This document shows positions 24,127-32,600 of a stretch of DNA of 64,000 nt, in pieces. The notes beneath the pieces are model-generated. The model saw only the letters and a list, made by a program, of their open reading frames with translations, was not told the origin of the DNA and searched no databases. Numbering within the stretch: the first letter of the stretch is position 1; each line of letters begins with the position of its first letter. The DNA is from Gammaproteobacteria bacterium. Its GTDB lineage: Bacteria > Pseudomonadota > Gammaproteobacteria > Pseudomonadales > Azotimanducaceae. The translations under genes and the position numbers were made by a program. The stretch lies in the NCBI GenBank assembly GCA_028824555.1, contig JAPPDJ010000048.1, positions 1 to 64,000 of the forward strand, written 5' to 3'.

Positions 24127-24243
24127 TAGGGGACGGGCTTGTCCCGTCCCGGCGCGCCCTTGCGGGCGCGTTAGCAGTTGCTGCGCAACTGCTTCCGACG
24201 CTCGATGAAATCGGCACGGACGGGGACGAGCCCCGCCCCTACG
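24127..24243. repeat. Family A and H palindromes
   Basis: Family A hairpins occur at 24127-24150 (GACGGG-CTTGT-CCCGTC) and 24221-24241 (CGGGG-ACGAG-CCCCG). Between them lies a family H unit, 24151-24194: GCGCGCCCTTGCGGGCGCG then AGCAGTTGCTGCGCAACTGCT. A very similar H unit is found inside the TonB receptor gene at 34517-34563. The gap 23974-24262 holds nothing else that I recognise. Confidence 0.7.
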
Positions 24244-24262
24244 GGCCCGGGCCGAAAGGCAC

Positions 24263-25447
24263 ATGTGCCACAATGGCGGAGACTTTCCGTGGGCTTGGCC
24301 ATTGCCACTTCAGAGCAAGCTGCCGGCGGCGGGCACGACGATCTTCACGATCATGTCGAAGCTTGCTGCCGACGAAGACGCCATCAACCTCTCGCAGGGC
24401 TACCCGGATTTCGGCGCGCCGCCCAAGCTCTTGGAACGCGTCAACCACTACATCCGGGCTGGCTACAACCAGTATCCGCCGATGAGCGGCATCGAGCCGC
24501 TGCGGGCCGCGATCGCCAACAAGGTGGCGGCGCAATACGGCACCAAGGTGGATTCAGAAAGCGAGGTCACGGTTTCGTCCGGCGCCACCGAAGCGCTCTT
24601 CTGTGCCATCCATGCGGTGACTCGTGCCGGAGACGAGGCCATCGTCTTCGATCCTTGCTACGACTCCTACGAACCCGCGGTGACGCTGGCAGGTGGAACC
24701 TGCAAACATCTGCCGCTGTCTGCCCCGGACTTCCACATCGACTGGGACCGGGTGGCAGATGCCATTGGCGAGCGAACCCGGCTGCTGGTCGTCAACTCCC
24801 CGCACAACCCCACCGGCGCGGCGTGGGACGAGCGCGACATCGAGGGGCTCCGCGCCGCAATCGGTGACCGCGACATCTACGTCGTCTCCGACGAGGTGTA
24901 TGAGCACATCGTCTTCGACGGCCGCCGCCACGAAAGCCTGGTTCGCTATCCCGATCTCTTCGAGCGCAGTTTCGTCGTCTCCTCGTTTGGCAAGACCAAC
25001 CACACCACCGGCTGGAAGGTGGGCTATTGCGTGGCGCCGGCGCCCCTCTCGGCGGAGTTTCGGCGCATCCACCAGTTCGTCAACTTCACCACACCCACGC
25101 CCTTGCAGCACGGCATCGCCGACTTTCTCGTCGAATGCCCAGAGCACCACGAGGAGCTGCCAGCCTTCTATCAGGCCAAGCGCGACCTTTTCTGCGAGTT
25201 GCTCGGCGAATCCCGGTTCCGGTTGCAGCCGTCGAAAGGCACCTTTTTCCAACTTCTCGACTACGGCGCCATTACGAACGAGCACGACGCCGACCTTGCC
25301 CGGCGCTGGACCGTCGAGCACAAGGTGGCCTCGATCCCGGTTTCGATCTTCTACGCCCAGCCGCCGGAGCAACGCTATCTGCGCTTCTGCTTCGCCAAGG
25401 ACGATTCGACCTTGGCGCAGGCGGCACAAATCCTGAGCTGCCTTTAG
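24263..25447 (+). CDS. Methionine/glutamine aminotransferase (YbdL/KAT-like)
   Basis: 394 residues from ATG; a TTG at residue 14 would start the chain where Escherichia coli YbdL does, just before QSKLPAAGTTIFTIMS. Fold type I aminotransferase marks are INLSQGYPDFGAPP, YNQYPPMSG, VSSGATEALF, NSPHNPTGAAWDE, VVSDEVYEHIVFDG, and the PLP lysine K244 in SSFGKTNHTTGWKVGY. YbdL-type enzymes use methionine, phenylalanine or glutamine with 2-oxo acids, and the 2-oxoglutaramate made from glutamine is removed by omega-amidase. The next gene, 22 bases on, encodes such an amidase, so the pair forms a closed glutamine-transaminase system, known to regenerate methionine from its keto acid in salvage. Confidence 0.9.
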   Translation: MCHNGGDFPWAWPLPLQSKLPAAGTTIFTIMSKLAADEDAINLSQGYPDFGAPPKLLERVNHYIRAGYNQYPPMSGIEPLRAAIANKVAAQYGTKVDSESEVTVSSGATEALFCAIHAVTRAGDEAIVFDPCYDSYEPAVTLAGGTCKHLPLSAPDFHIDWDRVADAIGERTRLLVVNSPHNPTGAAWDERDIEGLRAAIGDRDIYVVSDEVYEHIVFDGRRHESLVRYPDLFERSFVVSSFGKTNHTTGWKVGYCVAPAPLSAEFRRIHQFVNFTTPTPLQHGIADFLVECPEHHEELPAFYQAKRDLFCELLGESRFRLQPSKGTFFQLLDYGAITNEHDADLARRWTVEHKVASIPVSIFYAQPPEQRYLRFCFAKDDSTLAQAAQILSCL

Positions 25448-25469
25448 GCGGTAGGCGAAGGACGGGCAC

Positions 25470-26312
25470 GTGTCGAAGCTTGAAGTGCATCTGGTGCAGA
25501 CGGCGCCGCGTTGGCACGACCCGGCAGCCAATCGGCGCCTGTTCGATGAACGCCTTTGTTCCGTGTCGGGCGGTGACCTCGCCGTGCTGCCGGAGATGTT
25601 CAGCACCGGCTTCACCATGAGCGCGAGCGAGATGTGCGAAACGATGGCTGGCGAGACCGTGCGCTGGATGTCTGAGGGGGCCACCGAACATGGACTGACG
25701 CTGGCCGGCAGCGTCGCCATCGCCGATGGAGGGCGTTGCTTCAACCGCTTCCTGTGGGCACGGCCCGGCGAGCCGATCGTTCACTACGACAAGCGCCACC
25801 CTTTTCGAATGGCCGACGAGCATGAGCACTATGCGCCGGGCGCCGACCGGGTGGTCGTCCGCCTTGGCGACTGGCGCTTCCTGCCGGTGGTGTGCTACGA
25901 CCTGCGCTTTCCGGTGTGGATGCGCAATCGCGTCAGCCAAGGCGTGCCGGACTTCGATGCGATCATTTGCGTCGCGAACTGGCCCGCCGCCCGGCAATCC
26001 GCCTGGGACGCGCTGCTCCGCGCCCGGGCGGTCGAGAACCAATGCTACGTCATTGCGGTCAACCGCATCGGCGTGGATGGCAACGGCGTGGCGTATGGCG
26101 GCGGCAGCGGCGTCTATGGCTGGTATGGCGACGCGCTCCACGCTGCCGAAGACCGAGATGAGGTGGTTTCCGCGACGCTGGACCTCGACGAGTTGCGTCG
26201 CCATCGCGAAGGCTTTCCGGCTTGGCTGGACGCCGACGATTTCACCCTTGCGGGTGGCAATGTCAGCACGGGCGACCGCAAGGGTCGCCCCTACGGCGTC
26301 GTTGGACGTTGA
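25470..26312 (+). CDS. Omega-amidase / nitrilase-family protein (YafV-like)
   Basis: 280 residues from GTG. The nitrilase triad is visible as E42 (VLPEMFSTGF), K108 (YDKRHPF) and C142 (VVCYDLRFPVW). This is the YafV/NIT2 type that hydrolyses 2-oxoglutaramate and 2-oxosuccinamate to the dicarboxylic oxo acid and ammonia, in the cytoplasm. It follows the YbdL-like aminotransferase and completes glutamine transamination. The C-terminal 13 residues or so (GDRKGRPYGVVGR) are encoded by a family C palindrome, so the natural end of the protein was probably replaced when the repeat entered. Its stop overlaps the first copy of a duplicated Nramp gene start. Confidence 0.9.
   Translation: MSKLEVHLVQTAPRWHDPAANRRLFDERLCSVSGGDLAVLPEMFSTGFTMSASEMCETMAGETVRWMSEGATEHGLTLAGSVAIADGGRCFNRFLWARPGEPIVHYDKRHPFRMADEHEHYAPGADRVVVRLGDWRFLPVVCYDLRFPVWMRNRVSQGVPDFDAIICVANWPAARQSAWDALLRARAVENQCYVIAVNRIGVDGNGVAYGGGSGVYGWYGDALHAAEDRDEVVSATLDLDELRRHREGFPAWLDADDFTLAGGNVSTGDRKGRPYGVVGR
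26271..26294. repeat. Family C palindrome inside the omega-amidase gene
   Basis: GGCGACCGCAAGGGTCGCCC then CTAC matches palindromes at 36907, 41981 and 47353. Here it is read as codons for the last residues of the omega-amidase. Confidence 0.7.
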
Positions 26313-26404
26313 GTGACGACCCGTACACCGTTTGGGGAAGGCGACACCTGCCTCGTAGACGTTGAGCGATGACCCCTACACCATTCAGGAAGGCGGCACC
26401 CGCG
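26305..26404 (+). repeat. Tandem near-duplicate of the Nramp gene start
   Basis: Two neighbouring copies, 53 bases apart: 26305-26351 and 26358-26404. Each reads GACGTTGAG(T/C)GA(C/T)GACCC(G/C)TACACC. The first copy would code LSDDPYTVWGRRHLP and stops after 18 codons; the second is the real start (LSDDPYTIQEGGTRE). Confidence 0.75.
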
Positions 26405-27720
26405 AACCGCCGACGACGCTGCGCGGCAGGCTAAGGAACCTGGGTCCGGGCATCGTCGTCTCCGGCTCCATCGTCGGCTCGGGGGAAATCCTCCTCACCG
26501 CTGGCCTCGGCGCCGCGGCGGGCTTCGTGCTGCTGTGGTGGGTGCTGTTCTCCTGCTGGGTGAAGTCGCTCATCCAGGCGGAACTCGCGCGTTATGTCGT
26601 CACCAGCGGCGACACCTACCAACGCGCCCTCAATCGGATGCCGGGAAAGCTGCCCGGGCCGCACGGGCCGATCGCTTGGCCCATTTGGCTGGGCCTGGTC
26701 GGCTTCGTGCCTGGGCTCCTCACCGCAGGCGGCATCATCGGCGGCGCCGGGCAGGCTCTGGGCCTGCTGCTGCCTGTGGATGGCGCGCAGGCGACGATCA
26801 TTGCCGCGATCGTGGTGATGCTGATTCTGTGGACCGGCGCCTATGCCCGCTTGGAAAAGGTGATGCTGGTGCTGGTGATGAGCTTCACGCTCGCCACCAT
26901 CGTCTCGGCAGCGCTCATGCAGGGCACGGAGTTCCGTGCAACGGGCGCGGACATCCTCTCCGGGCTGACGTTCGATTTCCCGCTTGAACACGCGGTGCTG
27001 GCCATCGCCATGTACGGCGCCACCGGTGTCGCTTCGAGCGAGATCGCCGGCTACACCTATTGGTGCGTGGAGAAGGGCTATCCCAATTTCGTCGGCGGCG
27101 ACCCGAACGAGGCAGGTTGGGCCCGGCGCGCCAAGGGTTGGATTCGGGTGGTGCAGACGGATGTGTGGGTGACGCTCGCCATCCTCACCTGCGCCACGCT
27201 CGCGTTCTACGCGCTGGGCGCAGGCGTGCTGCACCGCCTGGGCGTGCAACCTTCCGGCACCGAGACCATCACCTTGCTCGCGAGCATGTACACGGAGACG
27301 ATGGGGCCTTGGTCGTTTTGGCTGTTCAGCTTCGGCGCCTTCTGCATCCTGTTCTCCACGGTGCTGTCTGGCATCGGCGCGGGGTCGCGGTCATTCCCCG
27401 ACCTACTCGTGACGTTCGGCTTCATCCCGCGCAGCAACCTGCCCCTGCGCCAGCGCTGGATTCGCGGCTACATCATCGCCATGCCGATCATCAGTTGCTC
27501 GATCTATGTGGTGCATCCGGAGCCCATTGGCCTCGTGATATTCGGCGCGACGTTCGGCGCCTTCATGCTGCCGGTGCAGAGCTTCCTTACGCTGTATCTG
27601 CAACGCACCCGGATGGATACCCGCGTGCGCCCTGCCAATTGGGTGACCGTGGCGGTGGTGGTGATTTTCCTCGTGCAAGCCGCGCTCTCGGCGTTCATCA
27701 TCCGCAACCTTTTCGCTTGA
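26362..27720 (+). CDS. Nramp-fold transporter lacking the metal motifs
   Basis: 452 residues, 11 or so helices, starting at TTG in an otherwise start-poor region. The fold and repeats are those of Nramp divalent-metal importers (helix 1 LGPGIVVSGSIVGSGEILLTAGL; helix 6 HAVLAIAMYGATGVASSEIAGYTYW). The metal-binding D-P-G-N of helix 1 is replaced by SGSIVGSGE and no M-P-H motif is found in helix 6. Such members occur in several phyla and their cargo is uncertain; magnesium or an organic solute are possible. The start lies 50 bases beyond the omega-amidase stop, after a duplicated copy of its own first codons. A signal for regulation is not seen. It is probably co-transcribed with the cytochrome gene that starts 18 bases after its stop. 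Confidence 0.83.
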   Translation: MSDDPYTIQEGGTREPPTTLRGRLRNLGPGIVVSGSIVGSGEILLTAGLGAAAGFVLLWWVLFSCWVKSLIQAELARYVVTSGDTYQRALNRMPGKLPGPHGPIAWPIWLGLVGFVPGLLTAGGIIGGAGQALGLLLPVDGAQATIIAAIVVMLILWTGAYARLEKVMLVLVMSFTLATIVSAALMQGTEFRATGADILSGLTFDFPLEHAVLAIAMYGATGVASSEIAGYTYWCVEKGYPNFVGGDPNEAGWARRAKGWIRVVQTDVWVTLAILTCATLAFYALGAGVLHRLGVQPSGTETITLLASMYTETMGPWSFWLFSFGAFCILFSTVLSGIGAGSRSFPDLLVTFGFIPRSNLPLRQRWIRGYIIAMPIISCSIYVVHPEPIGLVIFGATFGAFMLPVQSFLTLYLQRTRMDTRVRPANWVTVAVVVIFLVQAALSAFIIRNLFA

Positions 27721-27737
27721 GGCAGGAGGCGAATCCG

Positions 27738-28058
27738 GTGAGGGGTTTCAGGCAGTGGTCGCTTGCGGTTTGCGTGCTCGCACTCGTTGGCTGCGGCGGC
27801 GAGGACGTGGCCGAGCATCCCGGCAAGAAAACCTACGAACGCTACTGCTTTTCCTGCCACCAAGCCGGCGTGGCGGGAGCGCCGAAGTTCGGCGACCCCC
27901 AGAGCTGGGAAGGGAGGCTCGCCAAAGACAGGAAGGCCATGCTCGACAACGTCGTGGTAGGCATGCCCCCCGCCATGCCCGCCAAGGGCCTATGCAACAC
28001 CTGCGACGAACAACGGCTCGAAGATGCGATGGACTATTTGCTAGGGAGCCTCCGGTGA
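27738..28058 (+). CDS. Cytochrome c5-like lipoprotein
   Basis: 106 residues from GTG with AGGAGGC upstream. A short hydrophobic signal ends in a lipobox (LALVG-C19), so the mature protein is lipid-anchored, probably on the periplasmic face. One haem site C37-F-S-C40-H41, a Met ligand in VGMPPAMPAKG (M76 or M80) and the extra pair C86-N-T-C89 are the marks of the cytochrome c5 family, where the pair forms a disulfide. It would shuttle electrons between a periplasmic dehydrogenase and a terminal oxidase. Start and end agree with the usual c5 length of about 90-100 residues. The gene follows the Nramp-like gene at once. Confidence 0.87.
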   Translation: MRGFRQWSLAVCVLALVGCGGEDVAEHPGKKTYERYCFSCHQAGVAGAPKFGDPQSWEGRLAKDRKAMLDNVVVGMPPAMPAKGLCNTCDEQRLEDAMDYLLGSLR

Positions 28059-28283
28059 GCGGCGCGCTGAAGTAGCTCGAAAGGGCGCGACCGCCATCTG
28101 GTGTATTTCGCCGATAGCTGGCGATACTCGCCCGCAAGCGCCGCCAAATGCCCGCAGTTGCATGGGCGGCGGGACCGCCAACGGCCAAATGACGCATGGA
28201 GATTCCTGCAACGCACACCTGAATGGCCCAAAACCTGCTTTACTCACACTGTCCATAGAGGCCGCGTATGTAGGAGGCTACGC

Positions 28284-28712
28284 ATGGTTGCGCGCTATCT
28301 CCCCGGCGACATCGTCGCCCGTCGCAAGGGGTTCGTGATGCACAAGGGCATCGCCTTGGGCGGTGACCGCATCCTTCACAACACCCCCCTGCGTGGCGAA
28401 CACGTCTCTACCGAGGCGGAATTCCGCCAAGGCCAACCCATGCATGTGCGCCATCAAGAACGCATCAACCGCCTCCGCACCGTCCACGCCGCCGAAGCCC
28501 AGCCTCGGCGCGGCTACAACCTCTTCACCAACAACTGCGAACACACCGTCACCCGTGCCGCCACCGGCAAGGCGGAAAGCCCACAGCTCCTCTCGTGGGG
28601 CGCCGGCATTGGCGTCGGCGCACTTGCCTTTGCATTGACCCGACACCCAGCCGCAGCCGCCGCAGGGTTCGCCCTCGGCAAGCAACTCGTCAAGAACGAC
28701 GGCCTCGACTGA
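28284..28712 (+). CDS. LRAT/NC-domain (NlpC/P60-related) protein
   Basis: 142 residues from an ATG with GGAGG eight bases before it. The LRAT-like papain-fold signature is present: H20 in FVMHKGIAL, H32 in RILHNTP, and the nucleophile C85 in NLFTNNCEHTVTRA. After this comes a hydrophobic stretch (about 104-132: GAGIGVGALAFALTRHPAAAAAGFALG) that can anchor the protein. Known relatives are acyltransferases or phospholipases (mammalian LRAT, HRASLS) and bacterial proteins of unproved role, some associated with toxin systems. The gap before it, 28059-28283, shows only small palindromes and no gene. Confidence 0.82.
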   Translation: MVARYLPGDIVARRKGFVMHKGIALGGDRILHNTPLRGEHVSTEAEFRQGQPMHVRHQERINRLRTVHAAEAQPRRGYNLFTNNCEHTVTRAATGKAESPQLLSWGAGIGVGALAFALTRHPAAAAAGFALGKQLVKNDGLD

Positions 28713-28765
28713 GTCGGAGGGGGCAAGGCACTCCGCCTTTCCTCCCCAAGGCCCTCCCTGCAGCG

Positions 28766-29464
28766 CTAACGCACCTGAGGCAGCCCCTCCACCGTACGGG
28801 CGACAGCCCATACGTGAACCTCAGTTGCGCCAGCCTTCAGAACCGCATTGGTGCAAGCGCGCAGGGTCGCGCCGGTGGTCATCACGTCGTCGACGATGGC
28901 CACGGTGCCGGACATGCTTGCTGCGGAGAAGGCGCGGCGCAGGTTGCGCTGGCGGGCGCTGCGCGACAGCGTCTGCTGGGGTTCCGCATCCCGAATGCGG
29001 CGCAGTCGGCGGCTAGCCAGCGGCACACCCAGGCGACGCGAAATGTCGCGGCCGAGCAGCGCCGCCTGGTTGAAGCCGCGCTTGCGGCGACGCCGCCACG
29101 TCAGCGGCACGGGAACGAGCGCATCGGGCAAGGCCTGTCCGGCGTACGCCCGCGTCAGAGCTGGCGCCAACAAGGTTCCGAGCACGCGCGCCTGCATCAG
29201 TCCGTTGCCGTTCTTGAGGCCAAGCACGAGTCGATTCAGCGGCGGAGCGTACAGAAACGGTGCTAACGCCAGCCCCCACGGCTCCGGCGAGGCGATGCAG
29301 GCGGCGCAAACATCGGGCCCAAGCCCCGGCAACGCGCAAAGCGGACAAGCGTCACGGTTCGCCACCACGTCGCGCTCACACGCGTCGCACAGGTCCACCG
29401 CCCGTCCGGAAGTGCGGCGACAGAGGGGGCAGAAACCCGGAAACATGGTCCAGAGCGGTTTCAT
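28766..29464 (-). CDS. comF: ComF-family phosphoribosyltransferase-like protein
   Basis: 232 residues from MKPLWTMFPGFCPLC. The N-terminus has cysteine pairs CPLC, CDAC, CPLC, CAAC (zinc ribbon), followed by LVLGLKNGNGL, PVPLTWRRRRKRGFNQAALLGRDIS and the PRPP loop VAIVDDVMTTGAT. ComF is needed for DNA uptake in transformable bacteria and is often carried by non-competent ones as well, acting with the DNA entering the cytoplasm. The frame upstream to 29617 is repeat sequence (family A), so I chose the Met at FPGFCP. Together with the dprA-like gene this hints at a competence outfit, but other com genes are not here. Confidence 0.9.
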   Translation of the reverse strand: MKPLWTMFPGFCPLCRRTSGRAVDLCDACERDVVANRDACPLCALPGLGPDVCAACIASPEPWGLALAPFLYAPPLNRLVLGLKNGNGLMQARVLGTLLAPALTRAYAGQALPDALVPVPLTWRRRRKRGFNQAALLGRDISRRLGVPLASRRLRRIRDAEPQQTLSRSARQRNLRRAFSAASMSGTVAIVDDVMTTGATLRACTNAVLKAGATEVHVWAVARTVEGLPQVR

Positions 29465-29583
29465 GCGACCAAACTTAGTCGCTTCAGCGACCTTGCGGCT
29501 GGCCAAAGAGCGAATGTCGCACGTGCCCTTGAGACATCGCCCGCGAGGACTTCCGGTCAAGACGCTTGCGACGGACACGGCAC

Positions 29584-29606
29584 GGACGGGACAAGCCCGT
29601 CCCCTA
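29584..29606. repeat. Family A palindrome
   Basis: ACGGGACAAGCCCGTCCCCT, as at the left edge of the window. It lies in the short gap between comF and the carboxylase gene; nothing else is seen in 29465-29652. Confidence 0.65.
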
Positions 29607-29652
29607 GGGCCATCCATGTTCCTCGCGCGTTAGAGAGCTGCCTGCCTGCGGA

Positions 29653-32600
29653 CTATGGGCGGAACTGCAAGGGTCGAGGCGCCAAACGCCCTGGTTGATT
29701 GACGATTCGGTAGGCGAGGTCCACCCAGTCGCAGATGTGGCGGCGCGTGTCGCGAGGGTCGATCATCTCTTCGATCTGGAACTTCGAGAGAGGGCCGAGT
29801 GGCCCGCGCACGCTTTCGATGCGGGCCTCGAGTTCCGCCCGAAGGGCCACCGGGTCTTCGGCTTCCGCCAGTTGCCGCTTGTAGGCCGCTTCGATGCCGC
29901 CTTCAGGTGGAATGCCGCCCACGTCGGCGGCGGGCCATGCCACCCGCATGGAGGGTTGCGACCGAGGCGTCGCGTAGTTGTTGCCGGCGACGCCGAAGCT
30001 GCGCCGCATCACCACCGTGAAGATGGGCGTTCGCACCTGCGAGAACGCCACCATCCACTCGCCGCCCTTGCGGATGGTGCCGGCCATCTCGTGCTCGAGC
30101 CCGACCGCAAAGCCGGGATTGTCGACGAGGTTCAAGACCGGCAGGTGGAACAGGTCGCACATGTCGAGGTGGCGGATGAGCTTGTCGCAGCCGTCCGCAG
30201 TGAGCGCGCCGCCGTTGACGTGCTGGCTGTCGGAGGCGATGACACCCACCGGATGGCCGTTGAAGCGAGCAAGGCCGGCGATCTGATCCGTGCCCCAGAG
30301 CGCACCGATCTCGAAGAAGGAGCCGGTGTCCGCCATCAGTTCTATGGCGCGGCGCATGTTGAAGGTGGTGGTGCGCTTGCGCGGAATCAGGTGGAAGAGC
30401 TCTTCCTCGCGGCGAGTGCGCGAGTCACCTGAATCTGCAAGCACCGGCGGCGTCTCGTAGACGGACGACGGCAAATACGACAGGAAACGTCGCACCATCG
30501 CCGCCGCCTCCTCTTCCGACTCGGCCAGGTTGTCCACCGAGCCGTTGGTGCAGTGGATGCGCCAGTCGCCGAGGTCTTCCTTGGTGATGTCGTAGCCCAT
30601 CGCGTGGCTCACCACCGGCGGCCCGGCCACGAACAACTGCGCGATGTCACGCACCATCACGGAGAAGTGGCCGAGCACCGCCTTGGCGGCGCCGATTCCC
30701 ACCACGCTGCCAAGCAGCATGTTCACCACCGGCACGGTGCTGAGCTGCTCGGTGTACATGGTGCTGCCGAGATGCCCTGGCAGGAACGACCCGCCCCCGC
30801 CCGCAACGCGTGGCCGCCCGGCCTTGATGGCGCCCTTGCTTTCCTGGGCGTTGCTTTCACCCTCCTTCTTCTGTTGCGGAACCATCGCGGCGACGCTGCC
30901 GCCGCCGGAAGAACCATCGAGTAGGCGGATGGAGGGGCAACGCATTTCCAGGGAAAGGCGGTCCAGATAGCCGCTCTTGGCACCGATGGCGCCGTCGGCA
31001 TGGCCGCCGCGAGAGGTGAAGTCATCCGCACAGACGATGGCATTGCGGCGCGCGATGGTGCCCCAGCCGCCGACGTGGTTGGCCGGGGTGAAGGCCACGA
31101 TGTCGCCGTATTCATCGTGGGTGGCGAACCCGGTAACGCTGCCCACCTCGCGGAAGGAGCCGTCGTCGAGCAACAGGTCAATGCGTTCCCTGCAGTTGAG
31201 CTTGCCGCGGCTGCGCTGACGCACCACGCCCGGTTCGTCCGAGTCCGGCGCGAGGCGCTTCAAGGCCAGGGACTGAAGCGTCGCCACCTCGTCCAAGAGC
31301 GGCTGCCACGTCTGGGCTCCGGATGCGGAGGCTACGGCTTCGGCGTTGCCATCGAGGGGAGCGATGGCGGCGACAATCTGCCCCGCGCCCACAGCGTCTC
31401 CGGGAGAGAGTTCCTGCAAGCCGGTGATTTCGCCGGCGCAGGGCGCCGTGATGTTCGTCTCCATCTTCATGGCGCTGACAATCAGCAGGACATCGCCAAC
31501 GCCCACCTTGTCGCCCTGCTTGGCGCGCAGTTCCACAACCGTGCTGGCCATGGGACATTCCACCCCGCGATCGCTCGGAGCGACCTTCAGCGATTCCGCC
31601 GTTGGCGTTGGCGGCTGCGCCGGCGTTGCTGTGCCACTAAGCGACGGAGTCTGTCGGTTGAGGAGTTCGAGAGGCGCCCCGGCCGGCAAGCCTGAAGCGC
31701 TACCGTTCAGCAGTTGCGGATGCTCCGCAAGCAGGCTCGTGCGGGCGTCGCCGCCACGGAGTTCGTCGTGCGAAAGGATGGCGCGCAACTGGTCGACGTT
31801 GGTGGGCAAGCCAGCCACCTGGAACTCACTCAATGCCTGTAGCGTGCGATCCACCGCCGAGATGAACGAGGCGGCGGAACCGGATGAACCCACCACCTTG
31901 GCGAGCAGCGGGTCGAACTGCGGTGGTGGTGCGTAGCCGGCATAGCCGCAGCCGTCCACGCGCACGCCGACGCCGGACGGCTCCTTGTAGGCGGCAATGG
32001 TGCCGGCGCCTCGGGCCACGACACGCGCCTGCACGGCGAAGCCCCTCGGTTGGCCCACCGCCTGCTGATCGCCGAGGCCCATTTCCGCCAGCGTGGCGCC
32101 GGCGGCGATGCGGAACTGCGCCTCCACCAAATCCACGCCCATCACCTGCTCGGTAACGGTGTGCTCCACCTGAATGCGGGGATTGCATTCGATGAAGAAG
32201 TGCTCGCCCGATTCCGGCAGGACAAGAAACTCCACGGTGCCGGCGTTGACGTAGCCGGCGGCTTGCACGAGCCGGATTGCGTCTTCGGCCATGCGTTGAC
32301 GCAGCGCGGGGTCGAGCCCCGGCGCCGGGGCGATCTCCACCACCTTCTGGTTGCGCAGCTGCACCGAGCAATCGCGCTCGAACAGATGGATGGCATCGCC
32401 ATTCGCATCGGCGAGCACTTGCACTTCGATGTGCCGGGGGCGGAGCACCAGACGTTCCACGAACAGCGCCCCGTTGCCAAACGCAGCCTCCGCTTCGCCG
32501 CGGCAGCGGGCGAACGCTTCGGCCATCTCCGCGGCGGATTCGACCGCGCGCATTCCCCGCCCGCCACCGCCGGCGGCGGCTTTCAGCATGACGGGATAGC

